This document shows, one piece after another, positions 54,614-63,117 of a DNA stretch of 64,000 bases; within the stretch, counting starts at the first letter, position 1, and each line of letters opens with the position of its first letter. Source of the stretch: Gordonia westfalica (lineage in GTDB: Bacteria; Actinomycetota; Actinomycetes; Mycobacteriales; Mycobacteriaceae); assembly GCF_900105725.1 (NCBI RefSeq), contig NZ_FNLM01000034.1, positions 1,488,001-1,552,000 on the forward strand, in the 5' to 3' direction. The notes below the pieces were generated by a model that was not told the DNA's origin, ran no database searches, and worked only from the letters and a program-made list of their open reading frames with translations. The position numbers and the translations under genes are program-made.

Positions 54614-55057
54614 TCAGGACCCGCGCAGATCCCCTACCGCCGTGATGACCTGGTCGAGGAAGGCGCTGACGATATCGAGGTCGGCGTCCGAGAATCCCTC
54701 CGCGACGGTCTGCACACGGTCGATGAGCGGACCGAAGAAGGCCCAGCCCATGTCCTGGGCCGCGTCGGTGACGTGCAGCGCAACCCTGCGACGGTCGGCC
54801 TCGTCCCGGGTCCGCGTCACCAGGCCACGTGATTCGAGCCTGTCGATCAACGCCGTCGTCGACGCAGAGTTGAGGCCGAGGTGGCCGGCGAGCCAACCGG
54901 GGGTTGCCACCACTCCGGCGCGCGATCGGTCGAGCAACGCGATGAGAGCACGCACATCGGTGGCGTGCAGAACATTCCGCGACGCGAACTCGGACCCGAC
55001 CGACTCGAGTTCGACGGTCAGCGCCCGCAGGCGATGGACCAGGTCGTCGTTTGCCAC
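54614..55057 (-). CDS. MarR-family transcriptional regulator
   Basis: 147 residues. Winged helix: GWLAGHLGLNSASTTALIDR, LESRGLVTRTRDEADRRRVA (wing). GTG start at 55057. It is divergent from the hydrolase at 55127 across a palindrome that overlaps the likely promoters. Confidence 0.9.
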   Translation of the reverse strand: MANDDLVHRLRALTVELESVGSEFASRNVLHATDVRALIALLDRSRAGVVATPGWLAGHLGLNSASTTALIDRLESRGLVTRTRDEADRRRVALHVTDAAQDMGWAFFGPLIDRVQTVAEGFSDADLDIVSAFLDQVITAVGDLRGS

Positions 55058-55078
55058 GGGACCACTTTACGACATTCA

Positions 55079-55107
55079 CTCGATGATCTAATCTCTCGAT
55101 CATCGAG
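55079..55107. promoter_or_regulatory. MarR operator-like palindrome
   Basis: CTCGATGATC and GATCATCGAG, perfect 10-bp arms 9 bases apart (55079-55088, 55098-55107), midway between the divergent MarR and hydrolase genes. Confidence 0.68.
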
Positions 55108-55126
55108 ATACCCACGGGAGGCTCTG

Positions 55127-56002
55127 ATGGCACGACCGTCACCGCAATACTTCGCCGACTCCTCCGACGGCAGGACCTTCTTCACCGCCTACGACTCCCT
55201 CATCGCGCGGAGCGGAGGCCGTCCGATCGAGGTCGAGACCGGTCACGGCGTGACTCGCGTCAACAGCTACAGCGATGCGCCGGGCACCCCGCTGGTCCTG
55301 CTCCCCGGCGGGGGCGCCACATCCGCGTCGTACGTGAACGTCGCCGGACCCCTCGCCGAGCGTCGTCGCGTCCTGACGATCGACATCATCGGCGACGCCG
55401 GTCGCTCACGCCCCGGGCCCGGCCGACCGCGCACCCCCGACGACCTGTTGGCGTGGCTGGATGCGGTATTCGACGACCTCGGCCTCGACACCGTTGATCT
55501 GGTGGGCCACTCGTACGGCGCGATGATCGCGCTGGCCTACGCAACCGGGCTCCACCACGAGCGGGTGCGTCGACTCGTCCTCCTCGATCCGACATCGTGT
55601 TTCGCCGGTCTGCGGTTGGGTTACCTCGCCCACGCGTTGCCGACGCTCGTCGCCCCGACTCCGCAGCGACAGCGCCGATTCCTGTCGTGGGAGACCGCAG
55701 GCGCCCCCCTCGACGAGACCTGGGTCGAGATGTACTGCGCCGGGGCGCGGTTCCCCACCGGCCGGACGATCGTCCCCAAACGTCCCTCCCGCGAAGCATT
55801 CTCGATGCTGCGGGGCGGCAAGGAGGTCACCGCGGTACTCGCACCGGACAGCCGGGCGCACGACGCCGCCCGCGTCTCCGCGAAGATTCGGGGTTGTCTC
55901 CCTGATGCGCGGATCATGCTCCTGGGCAGCGGAACTCACCACACGTTGCCACTCGAGCCCGCGGACGAGATCGCCGCGGCGCTGCTGACCCTCGCTCCCT
56001 GA
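55127..56002 (+). CDS. alpha/beta hydrolase
   Basis: 291 residues. Oxyanion loop LVLLPGGGATSASYVN, nucleophile elbow GHSYGAMIALAYA, acid in LAPDSRAHD, and catalytic His in GSGTHHTLPLEP. Resembles proline-iminopeptidase/haloperoxidase-type hydrolases; substrate unknown. The last residues LTLAP and the TGA stop are supplied by the dispersed repeat that starts at 55994. Probably under MarR control. Confidence 0.88.
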   Translation: MARPSPQYFADSSDGRTFFTAYDSLIARSGGRPIEVETGHGVTRVNSYSDAPGTPLVLLPGGGATSASYVNVAGPLAERRRVLTIDIIGDAGRSRPGPGRPRTPDDLLAWLDAVFDDLGLDTVDLVGHSYGAMIALAYATGLHHERVRRLVLLDPTSCFAGLRLGYLAHALPTLVAPTPQRQRRFLSWETAGAPLDETWVEMYCAGARFPTGRTIVPKRPSREAFSMLRGGKEVTAVLAPDSRAHDAARVSAKIRGCLPDARIMLLGSGTHHTLPLEPADEIAAALLTLAP

Positions 56003-56138
56003 GTAGCCCCGGAGCGCGCGGAGGGGCGTACCGCGGAGGGGCGTACCCCGCTCCCTGAGTAGCCCCGGAGCCCGCGGAGGGGCGTACCCCGCTCCCTGAG
56101 TAGCCCCGGAGCCCGCGGAGGGGCGTATCGAAGGGCTA
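55994..56138. repeat. dispersed 3'-end repeat in tandem (three copies)
   Basis: Units begin GCTCCCTGAGTAGCCCCGGA at 55994, 56050 and 56091 (periods 56 and 41; the first unit has an internal 15-base duplication) and the array closes with TATCGAAGGGCT at 56127. It fills the gap between two convergent genes and contains both their stop codons. Same architecture as the hisN repeat. Confidence 0.85.
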
Positions 56139-56747
56139 GTACAGGATCTTGCGGTAGTTCTCCTCGGAGTACCGCTTCTCCAGCGCCTCCTCGTCGACCT
56201 CGGGCAGGACCAGTTTCGTGATCGCCGCGGTCGACGGCAGCACGTCGGGGGCCCACGTGTCCGGCTTCCACAGGTCCGATCGCATGAATGCCTTGGCGCA
56301 GTGGAAGAACACCTCGTCGACGTCGATCTCGACCGCGAGAATCGGCCGTTTGCCCTTGACCGCCAGTTCGTCGAAGTAGTCGCCGTCGTCGACGATGCGT
56401 GCGGGACCGTTGACCCGCAGCGTGTCGCCACGGCCCGGGATCAGGAAAACGGTGCCCGCGTGAGGATTCCGGAGAATGTTGAGGTAGCCGTCGACCCGCT
56501 TGTTGCCCGGTCGCTCGGGGATTGCGATGCGGGTGTCGTCGATGACGTGGACGACCTTCCCGCGCGGATCGCCCTTGGGGGACACGTCGACCCGACCGTG
56601 TTCGTCCGCGGTCGCCAGGAACACCATCGGGGATTCGGCGAGCCAGTCGCGATGGATCTCCGACAGGGTCGGCTTGACCTTGTTGCGGACCATCTCGATC
56701 GGATGTCCGACGATCTCCCGAAGATGTGTCTCATCGGTGACCTGCAT
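56136..56747 (-). CDS. FMN-binding PPOX-class protein (MSMEG_1061 type)
   Basis: 203 residues of the pyridoxamine-phosphate-oxidase-like split barrel: MVFLATADEHGRVDVSPKGD, VIDDTRIAIPERPGNKRVD, GTVFLIPGRGDTLRVNGPA. Family pattern matches the MSMEG_1061-type FMN-dependent flavoproteins, of unknown substrate. Its TAG stop lies within the repeat's closing sequence. Confidence 0.87.
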   Translation of the reverse strand: MQVTDETHLREIVGHPIEMVRNKVKPTLSEIHRDWLAESPMVFLATADEHGRVDVSPKGDPRGKVVHVIDDTRIAIPERPGNKRVDGYLNILRNPHAGTVFLIPGRGDTLRVNGPARIVDDGDYFDELAVKGKRPILAVEIDVDEVFFHCAKAFMRSDLWKPDTWAPDVLPSTAAITKLVLPEVDEEALEKRYSEENYRKILY

Positions 56748-56759
56748 GCCCCCATCGTG

Positions 56760-57362
56760 TCACGTGGTGAGGGCCGTACGAGACCCCTTTTCCGGGAGTG
56801 CCCAGCCGATGCCCCAGGTGGACGGCTGCCGTGCCTCGAACCGGCGACGGTGATGCACCGCCCCATCGGTGACGACGAGGTCGATGCCCGGGTCGAGCCG
56901 CCTGCGCAGTGCCCGTGCCGTCCACCCCGGCCGTCCACCGGCCGCACCGAGCACGACCGTTCCGGCTCCGAATCGATCGGCCGCGTGGTGCAACACCGTC
57001 ACCGGGTCGCCGAAATCGGAGTACGTCGCCACCGACCGCGCACCGAGCCAGAAGGCGAGTTCCCGCGCTGTCCGCAGCTGTTCGGCGACGGTGGCCTGAC
57101 CGGTCAGCAGATAGGACTCGTCTTTGAGGGCATCGTGCAGTCCGGTCGGGGCCTCGTCCCGCCGGCTGCGTCGGGTCGCGCAGACCAGGATGACGTCGGA
57201 CGTCCCCCCGGTCGCGCGCACCGCGGCCTTCACAGCTCGACGGGACGCCTCGCTGCCGGAGGCGCCGACGAGTACCGGCCGTCCCACGGACAGCCCGTGC
57301 AGTTCTGAATTCTCGGGTGACGCGACCCATCGAGAGCCGTTGCGTCCGGGGAGCAGCCTCAT
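56760..57362 (-). CDS. universal-stress-protein-like protein
   Basis: 200 residues with a single Usp-like fold: GRPVLVGASGSEASRRAVKA, ADRFGAGTVVLGAAGGRPGW. The ATP-binding G-2x-G-9x-G motif is only partly recognisable. 12 bases upstream of the PPOX gene, likely the same operon. Probably cytosolic. Confidence 0.75.
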   Translation of the reverse strand: MRLLPGRNGSRWVASPENSELHGLSVGRPVLVGASGSEASRRAVKAAVRATGGTSDVILVCATRRSRRDEAPTGLHDALKDESYLLTGQATVAEQLRTARELAFWLGARSVATYSDFGDPVTVLHHAADRFGAGTVVLGAAGGRPGWTARALRRRLDPGIDLVVTDGAVHHRRRFEARQPSTWGIGWALPEKGSRTALTT

Positions 57363-57448
57363 CGTCTCGTCCTCTCGGCGTGGTGGAATGTGCTGCTCAC
57401 AACGCTATGGAGACGACGAACCCGAATCGCCATGCCGCGGGATGAACC

Positions 57449-57472
57449 GTCCTCCACCCACGGGTGGAGGAC
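57449..57472. promoter_or_regulatory. palindrome upstream of the two-component system
   Basis: GTCCTCCACCC and GGGTGGAGGAC around AC: perfect 11-bp arms. It lies 54 bases before the kinase start, in the divergent region with the Usp gene, a fitting site for autoregulation by the response regulator. Confidence 0.6.
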
Positions 57473-57525
57473 AGAATCCATCGCCGGGCGGAGGTGCGAG
57501 GGTTCTGCAGACCTATTCTGGAACG

Positions 57526-58695
57526 GTGACGAGCTTCACAGCAGGTCTCGGAGCCGAACTGCGGCGTCGGATAGAGCGTGCCGGTGGGGATTACCCGCCG
57601 CTGTATCCGGCGGTCATCCTGTCGGCGAGTGTCGCCGTCACGGTGGTCTCGGTGGCCCAGCGGTACCCGTTCGACCAGCTCGGCTGGGTGATCGCCGCAC
57701 TCGCCTTCGCGTGCGGCACCCTCGTGCTCGATCTGAGCCTGCCGCCGTCGTCCTTCGTGTGCTTCACCGTGCTCGCGAGCACGTTGTGCTTCCTGATGGT
57801 TCCGGTGCCCAACGACGCCGCGCCGCTACAGCTGATCCTCTCCGCGGCGATCGGTGCCGCGATGTACTCGCTGCGCATCGGAATCCGCGTGGCGGTGTTG
57901 TGTATCGCGTTGGTCGTGGTGTTCGGCATCTTCGGCGGCCTCGAGTCCCCGGCCCTGTACGCACTCGGCGTCGCCTGCGGCTGGTTGATCGGCTACATGG
58001 TCCTGATCCAGAAACGCCTCTCCGACAATCGCGCCCGGGTCCTGCGTGAGCGTGCCGATCGCGCCGCCAGCGACGAACGTCGTCGCATCGCCCGGGAGAT
58101 CCACGACGTCATCGCGCACTCGTTGTCGATCACGATGCTTAACGTCACCGGCGCGCGGCGCGCCCTGGAACAGGATCGCGATGTCGACGAGGCACTCGAA
58201 GCCCTGACGGACGCCGAACGCCAGGGCAGGCAGGCGATGTCCGAGATCCGGACCATCGTGCACGTACTCGGCGCCGACGAGACGCAGCCGCCGACGGCAC
58301 CACCCGGGTGCCGCGATCTCGCCGCGCTGGTCGACGACTACCGGAAGGCCGGAGTCCACGTCTCCCACCGCGTGGACGGCGATCTCGCGGCGCTCTCCGA
58401 TCCCGTCTCGGCAGCCGTCTACCGGATCACCCAGGAATCCCTCGCCAACGTCGTCAAACACTCGACCGCCAACCGGGCCGCGGTGACCGTCATCGTAGGC
58501 GACTCGGTCGCGGTCACGATCGAGAACCCCCACCTCGGCGGTCGGTCGAAAGATCGAGGCGGGACCGGGATCGACGGCATGACACAACGCGCCGCCCTGC
58601 TCGGAGGCGATCTCGAGACCTCCCACGACGGCGGGACATGGAAGGTTCGGGCCACGATGCCGGCGCGGGTCATGACCGACGGGCTGGGCGTATGA
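57526..58695 (+). CDS. NarL-type sensor histidine kinase
   Basis: 389 residues. Five or six N-terminal transmembrane segments (residues 28-162), HisKA_3 with phospho-accepting His193 (REIHDVIAHSLSI), and a HATPase (ITQESLANVVKHS, GTGIDGM). No extracytoplasmic sensor domain, so the signal is probably sensed in the membrane. TATTCT at 57514-57519 is seven bases before the GTG, suggesting a leaderless transcript. Its stop overlaps the response regulator start. Confidence 0.92.
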   Translation: MTSFTAGLGAELRRRIERAGGDYPPLYPAVILSASVAVTVVSVAQRYPFDQLGWVIAALAFACGTLVLDLSLPPSSFVCFTVLASTLCFLMVPVPNDAAPLQLILSAAIGAAMYSLRIGIRVAVLCIALVVVFGIFGGLESPALYALGVACGWLIGYMVLIQKRLSDNRARVLRERADRAASDERRRIAREIHDVIAHSLSITMLNVTGARRALEQDRDVDEALEALTDAERQGRQAMSEIRTIVHVLGADETQPPTAPPGCRDLAALVDDYRKAGVHVSHRVDGDLAALSDPVSAAVYRITQESLANVVKHSTANRAAVTVIVGDSVAVTIENPHLGGRSKDRGGTGIDGMTQRAALLGGDLETSHDGGTWKVRATMPARVMTDGLGV

Positions 58696-59378
58696 CGTCC
58701 ACAGCTCCCACCGACAGCGGCAGCGACCCGATCCGCGTCCTGCTGGTCGACGATCAGGAGCTGATCCGAACCGGCCTGCGGCGCATCCTCCGGCTCCGCG
58801 ACGGTTTCGACATCGTCGGCGAATGTGCGGACGGCTCAGAGGTTCTCGCCGCGGTGGCCGAACACCGGCCGGACATCGTGGTGATGGATCTGCGCATGCG
58901 CAACATCGACGGCATCACCGCCACGACGATGCTCCGGACCCTCCGCGAACCGCCACCGGTGTTGGTGCTTACCACCTTCGACGACGACGATCTGCTCTCC
59001 GGCGCGCTCCGGGCGGGTGCGGCCGGTTTCATCCTGAAGGACTCCCCCGCCGAGGCGCTGATCTGGGCGGTCCGTGCAGTGGTCCGCGACGGCGCCTTCC
59101 TCGATCCCGCGGTGACCGAGCGGGTGCTGAACGGATTCCGGCGGGCCGGCCGCGAACAGGCCTCGACCGCACCGGATCTGACCGACCGCGAGACCGACGT
59201 CCTCCGCCTGATCGCCCGCGGTCTGACCAACACCGAGATCGGTACGACACTTGGCATTTCGCAGGTGACGGTGAAGAGTCACGTGAACCACATCTTCACC
59301 AAACTCGACCTGCGGGATCGCGCCGCGGCGATCGTCTACGCCTACGACCGGGGACTGGTTCTGGCCGAATTCGACTGA
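58692..59378 (+). CDS. LuxR/NarL-family response regulator
   Basis: 228 residues. Receiver with Asp20/Asp21 pair (LLVDDQELI) and phospho-acceptor Asp66 (VVMDLRMRNIDG), Thr and Lys switch residues in VLTTFDDDDL and FILKDSP; C-terminal LuxR HTH (LTDRETDVLRLIARGLTNTE, ISQVTVKSHVNHIFTKL). Cognate to the upstream kinase by ATGA overlap. Confidence 0.94.
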   Translation: MTSTAPTDSGSDPIRVLLVDDQELIRTGLRRILRLRDGFDIVGECADGSEVLAAVAEHRPDIVVMDLRMRNIDGITATTMLRTLREPPPVLVLTTFDDDDLLSGALRAGAAGFILKDSPAEALIWAVRAVVRDGAFLDPAVTERVLNGFRRAGREQASTAPDLTDRETDVLRLIARGLTNTEIGTTLGISQVTVKSHVNHIFTKLDLRDRAAAIVYAYDRGLVLAEFD

Positions 59379-59477
59379 CGCCGGGGCGAACTGGAGTCCG
59401 CCCTCAGCAGAGCCGTCGACGACTATGTGTCCGAGAGGCAGCTCCAGCGGGCGCTCTTCAGGGACGGTATTCAGGGC

Positions 59478-60713
59478 TCAGCCGTGCAGCCGCACCTCGA
59501 CCCCGTCGGCGAAGCGGTACGGCCCCGCCATCAGCAGGCCGCCGAAACGTTTGCGCAGCCGCGACATCTCGGCACGCACGGTCACCGCCCGGTCGTCGAC
59601 GCCGAAGAGGTGCATCGACATCTGCGCAGCGGTGACCCCGGGCCGGTGCTGCGCGAGGAAAGTGAGGATGTCCCCGTGACGCGGGGAGCATCGGTGGGTC
59701 CATCCCCCGCTGGCGCCCTCGACCGACACCTCGACGCACTCCCCGCCGGATGCCGTCGTCACCGTGCGCATCGAGACCCGCGTCGTCGAAGCATCCGAGG
59801 CGTCCGCGACCCGCACCAACCATCCACCGGGCAGCGCCTCCACGTCGCATTCGCCGAGCGCGCCGAAGAACGACCGGCCGGGTCCCACACCGCGCGGCAA
59901 CAGCAGCCGGGAGCGCGGGGACACCGCATCGACGGCGGCAACCCAGCCGTCGACATCCACCGCCAGCGCCGGCCCCGGTGAACGGGCCAGAATCGGTGCG
60001 GCAACCGCACGCAGACAGTCGAGGCGTCGATGATGCTGTTCGCGCAACTGAGACTCGGCCAACCGGGCGACGGCGTGCACGAGCGCCAGGGTCGTCGGGT
60101 GGATCGTCGCGGCCGGGCCACTCACGTCGACGACGCCGAGCACGTCACCGGTGCGCGGGTCCTTGATCGGTGCGCCGGTGCACGTCCAGGAGTGATGACT
60201 GCGCACGAAGTGCTCCGCGGAGAAAACCTGGATGGACCGGCCGGACATCAGAGCGGTACCGATCGCATTGGTCCCCACCGAGGCCTCGGCCCAGTCCGCA
60301 CCCTCGATGAATCCGAGATGATCGGCGCGGTTGAGCACCCTCGACGACCCGCTGCGCCACAACACGTGTCCGCGCGCATCGGCGATGACCAGGATGTTGT
60401 CCCCGTCGGCGATGAGCGAGTCCAGACCGCGCGCAAGCTCGTCGACGACATCGATCAGTCCCGACTGCCGACGCCTCTCCTCGAGTTCCTCGACGTCGAG
60501 GCCCCGCTCGACCGCAGTGTCCGCGTCCGGGTCGAGGCCCGCCTTGCGGAGCCGCTGCCAGGAATCGTCGATCACCGTGCGCGGGCGTGCCGGCATACGT
60601 CCGCCCGACATCGCCGCATCGTGGACCGCGCTGAGAACGTGCGCGAACTCCCGCGGATCGTCGCCGGCCTGGACGGCCGGCTCGAGATCGGAGACGTGGT
60701 CGGAAGTCATCAT
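59478..60713 (-). CDS. GAF-domain transcriptional regulator (AcoR-like N-terminus, no AAA+ domain)
   Basis: 411 residues. N-terminal half equals the AcoR/MimR sensor region: RPRTVIDDSWQRLRKAGLDP, LVIADARGHVLWRSGSS, GADWAEASVGTNAIGTALMS, SHHSWTCTGAPIKDPRTGDV. The expected sigma-54-interacting AAA+ module is absent; instead the C-terminus (about 330-411) looks like a winged helix (ITFLAQHRPGVTAAQMSMHL-type, TVRAEMSRLRKRFGG). So it should activate with the housekeeping polymerase. Divergent from the flavin monooxygenase, its likely target. Confidence 0.85.
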   Translation of the reverse strand: MMTSDHVSDLEPAVQAGDDPREFAHVLSAVHDAAMSGGRMPARPRTVIDDSWQRLRKAGLDPDADTAVERGLDVEELEERRRQSGLIDVVDELARGLDSLIADGDNILVIADARGHVLWRSGSSRVLNRADHLGFIEGADWAEASVGTNAIGTALMSGRSIQVFSAEHFVRSHHSWTCTGAPIKDPRTGDVLGVVDVSGPAATIHPTTLALVHAVARLAESQLREQHHRRLDCLRAVAAPILARSPGPALAVDVDGWVAAVDAVSPRSRLLLPRGVGPGRSFFGALGECDVEALPGGWLVRVADASDASTTRVSMRTVTTASGGECVEVSVEGASGGWTHRCSPRHGDILTFLAQHRPGVTAAQMSMHLFGVDDRAVTVRAEMSRLRKRFGGLLMAGPYRFADGVEVRLHG

Positions 60714-60719
60714 CACCAA

Positions 60720-60876
60720 GATTGTGCGTCACATCACAGAACCGGTGCAACGACGGGTGGGGTCGCAACGGGCTGCAACCCTTGCCGCGGCGGGTCACCG
60801 GGGCGTCTCCTGTCCACAGCACCAATGTGGTCCGCGTCACTATCGGCGGCCCACCCGGAACTGTTGAGGAGAGACA
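60720..60876. promoter_or_regulatory. divergent control region of the flavin monooxygenase
   Basis: 157 bases. TGTGCGTCACATCACA at 60723-60738 fits the CRP/GlxR consensus TGTGA-N6-TCACA with one mismatch. GCAAC occurs at 60747, 60765 and 60775, possible half-sites for the GAF regulator. A GAGGAG ribosome binding site precedes the ATG at 60877. Confidence 0.45.
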
Positions 60877-62715
60877 ATGACCCAGACGCTGGAGCCGGTC
60901 GTCAGCACCGACCGCACACCGCAGCAGCGAATCGACGCGTGGCTGGAGGAGTTCGAGGCGGCCCTGTCGGCCCTCGACGTCGGTCGTGCGACGAATGCGT
61001 TCCTCACCGACAGCTACTGGCGCGACCTCACCGCCTTCACCTGGAACATCAAGACGGTCGAGGGCCACGAGCAGATCAGCGACATGCTGACGGCCCGTCT
61101 GGCCGACACCCGTCCCGCCGGCTTCGCGACGACCGAGGACGCCACCGACGACGGTGACGGCGTCGCGTCGGCGTTCATCTCCTTCGAGACCGCTGTCGGA
61201 CGCTGCGAGGGTCACGTGCGTATCCGCCCGGATTCGGACGGCACCGACCGCGCGTGGACGCTCCTCACCACGATGCAGGAGCTGAAGGACCACGAAGAGC
61301 GCCGCGGCCCGACCCGCGTGCTCGGCGCTGTACACGGCTCCGATCCGGACACCCGCTCATGGGCGGAGAAGAAGGCCGACGAGGAACTCGAACTCGGTCG
61401 CACCGTTCAGCCGTACGTCCTCGTCATCGGCGGCGGGCAGGGCGGCATCGCGCTGGGAGCACGCCTCCGCCAGCTAGGGGTGCCGTCGATCGTCGTGGAC
61501 CGTCATGACCGACCCGGCGACCAGTGGCGCAAGCGGTACAAGTCCCTGTGCCTGCACGACCCGGTCTGGTACGACCACCTCCCGTACCTCCCCTTCCCGG
61601 AGAACTGGCCGGTGTTCGCTCCCAAGGACAAGATCGGCGACTGGCTCGAGTTCTACACCAAGGTCATGGAGGTCCCCTACTGGAGCAAGACCACCTGCCT
61701 GTCCGCCGATTACGACGAGGAGCAGGAACGCTGGACCGTCGAGATCGACCGTGACGGCGAGCGCCTGACACTCCATCCGACGCAGCTCGTGCTGGCCACG
61801 GGTATGTCCGGCAAGCCGTCGATCCCGACCGTTCCGGGTCAGGACATCTTCGCCGGCGAACAGCACCACTCCAGCCAACACCCCGGCCCCGACGCCTACG
61901 CCGGCAAGAAGGTCGTCGTGATCGGGTCGAACAACTCCGCTCACGACATCTGCAAGGCCCTGGTGGACAACGGCGTCGACGCCACGATGGTGCAGCGCTC
62001 GTCGACGCACATCGTGAAGTCGGATTCTCTTCGATCGATTGCTCTCGGCGGGCTCTACAGCGAGGAAGCGGTGGCCTCCGGGATGACCACCAAGAAGGCC
62101 GATCTCACCTTCGCGTCGCTGCCCTACCGGATCATGCACGAATTCCAGGTGCCGGTGTACAACCAGATCCGCGAGCAGGACAAGGAGTTCTACGACCGTC
62201 TCGAGGCGGCCGGCTTCAAGCTCGACTTCGGTGACGACGACTCGGGTCTGTTCATGAAGTATCTACGACGCGGCTCGGGCTACTACATCGACGTCGGCGC
62301 CAGCGAGCTCATCGCCAACGGCACCATCAAACTGGTCCAGGGGCAGCTCGATCACCTGACCGAGACCTCCGTCGTCCTCTCCGACGGCACCGAACTCGAG
62401 GCCGACGTCGTGGTCTACGCAACCGGGTTCGGATCGATGAACGGCTGGGCCGCCGACCTGATGGGTCAGGACGTGGCCGATCGCGTCGGCAAGGTCTGGG
62501 GCCTCGGCTCCGACACCACCAAGGACCCCGGTCCGTGGGAGGGCGAGCAGCGCAACATGTGGAAGCCGACGCAGCAGCCGGGTCTCTGGTTCCACGGCGG
62601 CAATCTGCATCAGTCCCGCCACTACTCGCTGTACCTGGCACTGCAGCTCAAGGCACGGTACGAGGGTCTGGACACCCCGGTCTACGGCCTGGCCGAAGTG
62701 CACCACCTCAGCTGA
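60877..62715 (+). CDS. flavin-containing monooxygenase with an N-terminal NTF2-like domain
   Basis: 612 residues. Residues 15-145 look like a SnoaL/NTF2 fold (IDAWLEEFEAALSALDVGRA, FTWNIKTVEGHEQISDML). From 180 on: FAD site VIGGGQGGIALGARLRQLG, the FMO fingerprint FxGxxxH in FAGEQHHSSQH, NADPH site VVVIGSNNSAHDICKAL and ATGFGSMNGWAADLM. Class B flavin monooxygenase (FMO/Baeyer-Villiger-like), soluble. Physiological substrate unknown. Probably induced through the GAF regulator. Confidence 0.9.
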   Translation: MTQTLEPVVSTDRTPQQRIDAWLEEFEAALSALDVGRATNAFLTDSYWRDLTAFTWNIKTVEGHEQISDMLTARLADTRPAGFATTEDATDDGDGVASAFISFETAVGRCEGHVRIRPDSDGTDRAWTLLTTMQELKDHEERRGPTRVLGAVHGSDPDTRSWAEKKADEELELGRTVQPYVLVIGGGQGGIALGARLRQLGVPSIVVDRHDRPGDQWRKRYKSLCLHDPVWYDHLPYLPFPENWPVFAPKDKIGDWLEFYTKVMEVPYWSKTTCLSADYDEEQERWTVEIDRDGERLTLHPTQLVLATGMSGKPSIPTVPGQDIFAGEQHHSSQHPGPDAYAGKKVVVIGSNNSAHDICKALVDNGVDATMVQRSSTHIVKSDSLRSIALGGLYSEEAVASGMTTKKADLTFASLPYRIMHEFQVPVYNQIREQDKEFYDRLEAAGFKLDFGDDDSGLFMKYLRRGSGYYIDVGASELIANGTIKLVQGQLDHLTETSVVLSDGTELEADVVVYATGFGSMNGWAADLMGQDVADRVGKVWGLGSDTTKDPGPWEGEQRNMWKPTQQPGLWFHGGNLHQSRHYSLYLALQLKARYEGLDTPVYGLAEVHHLS

Positions 62716-62729
62716 GTACTCAGAGACGG

Positions 62730-62765
62730 GAAATGCCCCGCGACGACGAGGTCGCGGGGCATTTC
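62730..62765 (+). terminator. terminator after the flavin monooxygenase
   Basis: 15-bp perfect stem GAAATGCCCCGCGAC (62730-62744) with 62751-62765, 14 bases after the stop, followed by a T-rich stretch. Confidence 0.9.
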
Positions 62766-62816
62766 TGTGTCTCAGACGGCCGGCCGGGCCGGCCGCAGAA
62801 ACCCACCGGGAAATGC

Positions 62817-62854
62817 ATTGTGGCCCTACACGATTACTCGTGTAGGGCCACAAT
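62817..62854 (-). terminator. rRNA operon terminator
   Basis: 17-bp perfect stem (62817-62833 with 62838-62854), loop TTAC, 9 bases after the 5S 3' end on the minus strand. Confidence 0.9.
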
Positions 62855-62863
62855 GGAAATTGT

Positions 62864-62982
62864 GTTCGGCGGTGTCCTACTCTCCCACACTGATTAAGGT
62901 GCAGTACCATCGGCGCTGGAGGGCTTAGCTTCCGGGTTCGGAATGGGGCCGGGCGTTTCCCCTCCGCTATGGCCGCCGTAAC
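62864..62982 (-). rRNA. rrf: 5S ribosomal RNA
   Basis: About 119 bases. Minus strand starts GTTACGGCGGCCATAGCGG and ends GGACACCGCCGAAC, the complementary termini of 5S; the internal CCCATTCCGAACCCGGAAGC is the conserved loop B/C region. Ends uncertain by one or two bases. Confidence 0.96.
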
Positions 62983-63117
62983 TCTATAAAACAACCCACA
63001 ACAGGCTATTTGTTTGTTGTGTGTTGTTTCAGAAGTGTCATAGTGGATGCGATCACACGGGGGGCTACGCCCCCGTGAACCCCAAAAAAACATGTAGGGG
63101 TCTTGCTGTGTGAACAA

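Noticed and set aside
60720..60876. Sigma-54 (-24/-12) promoter for the monooxygenase
   Set aside because: No GG-N10-GC element was seen, the regulator lacks the AAA+ domain, and this order of bacteria lacks sigma-54.
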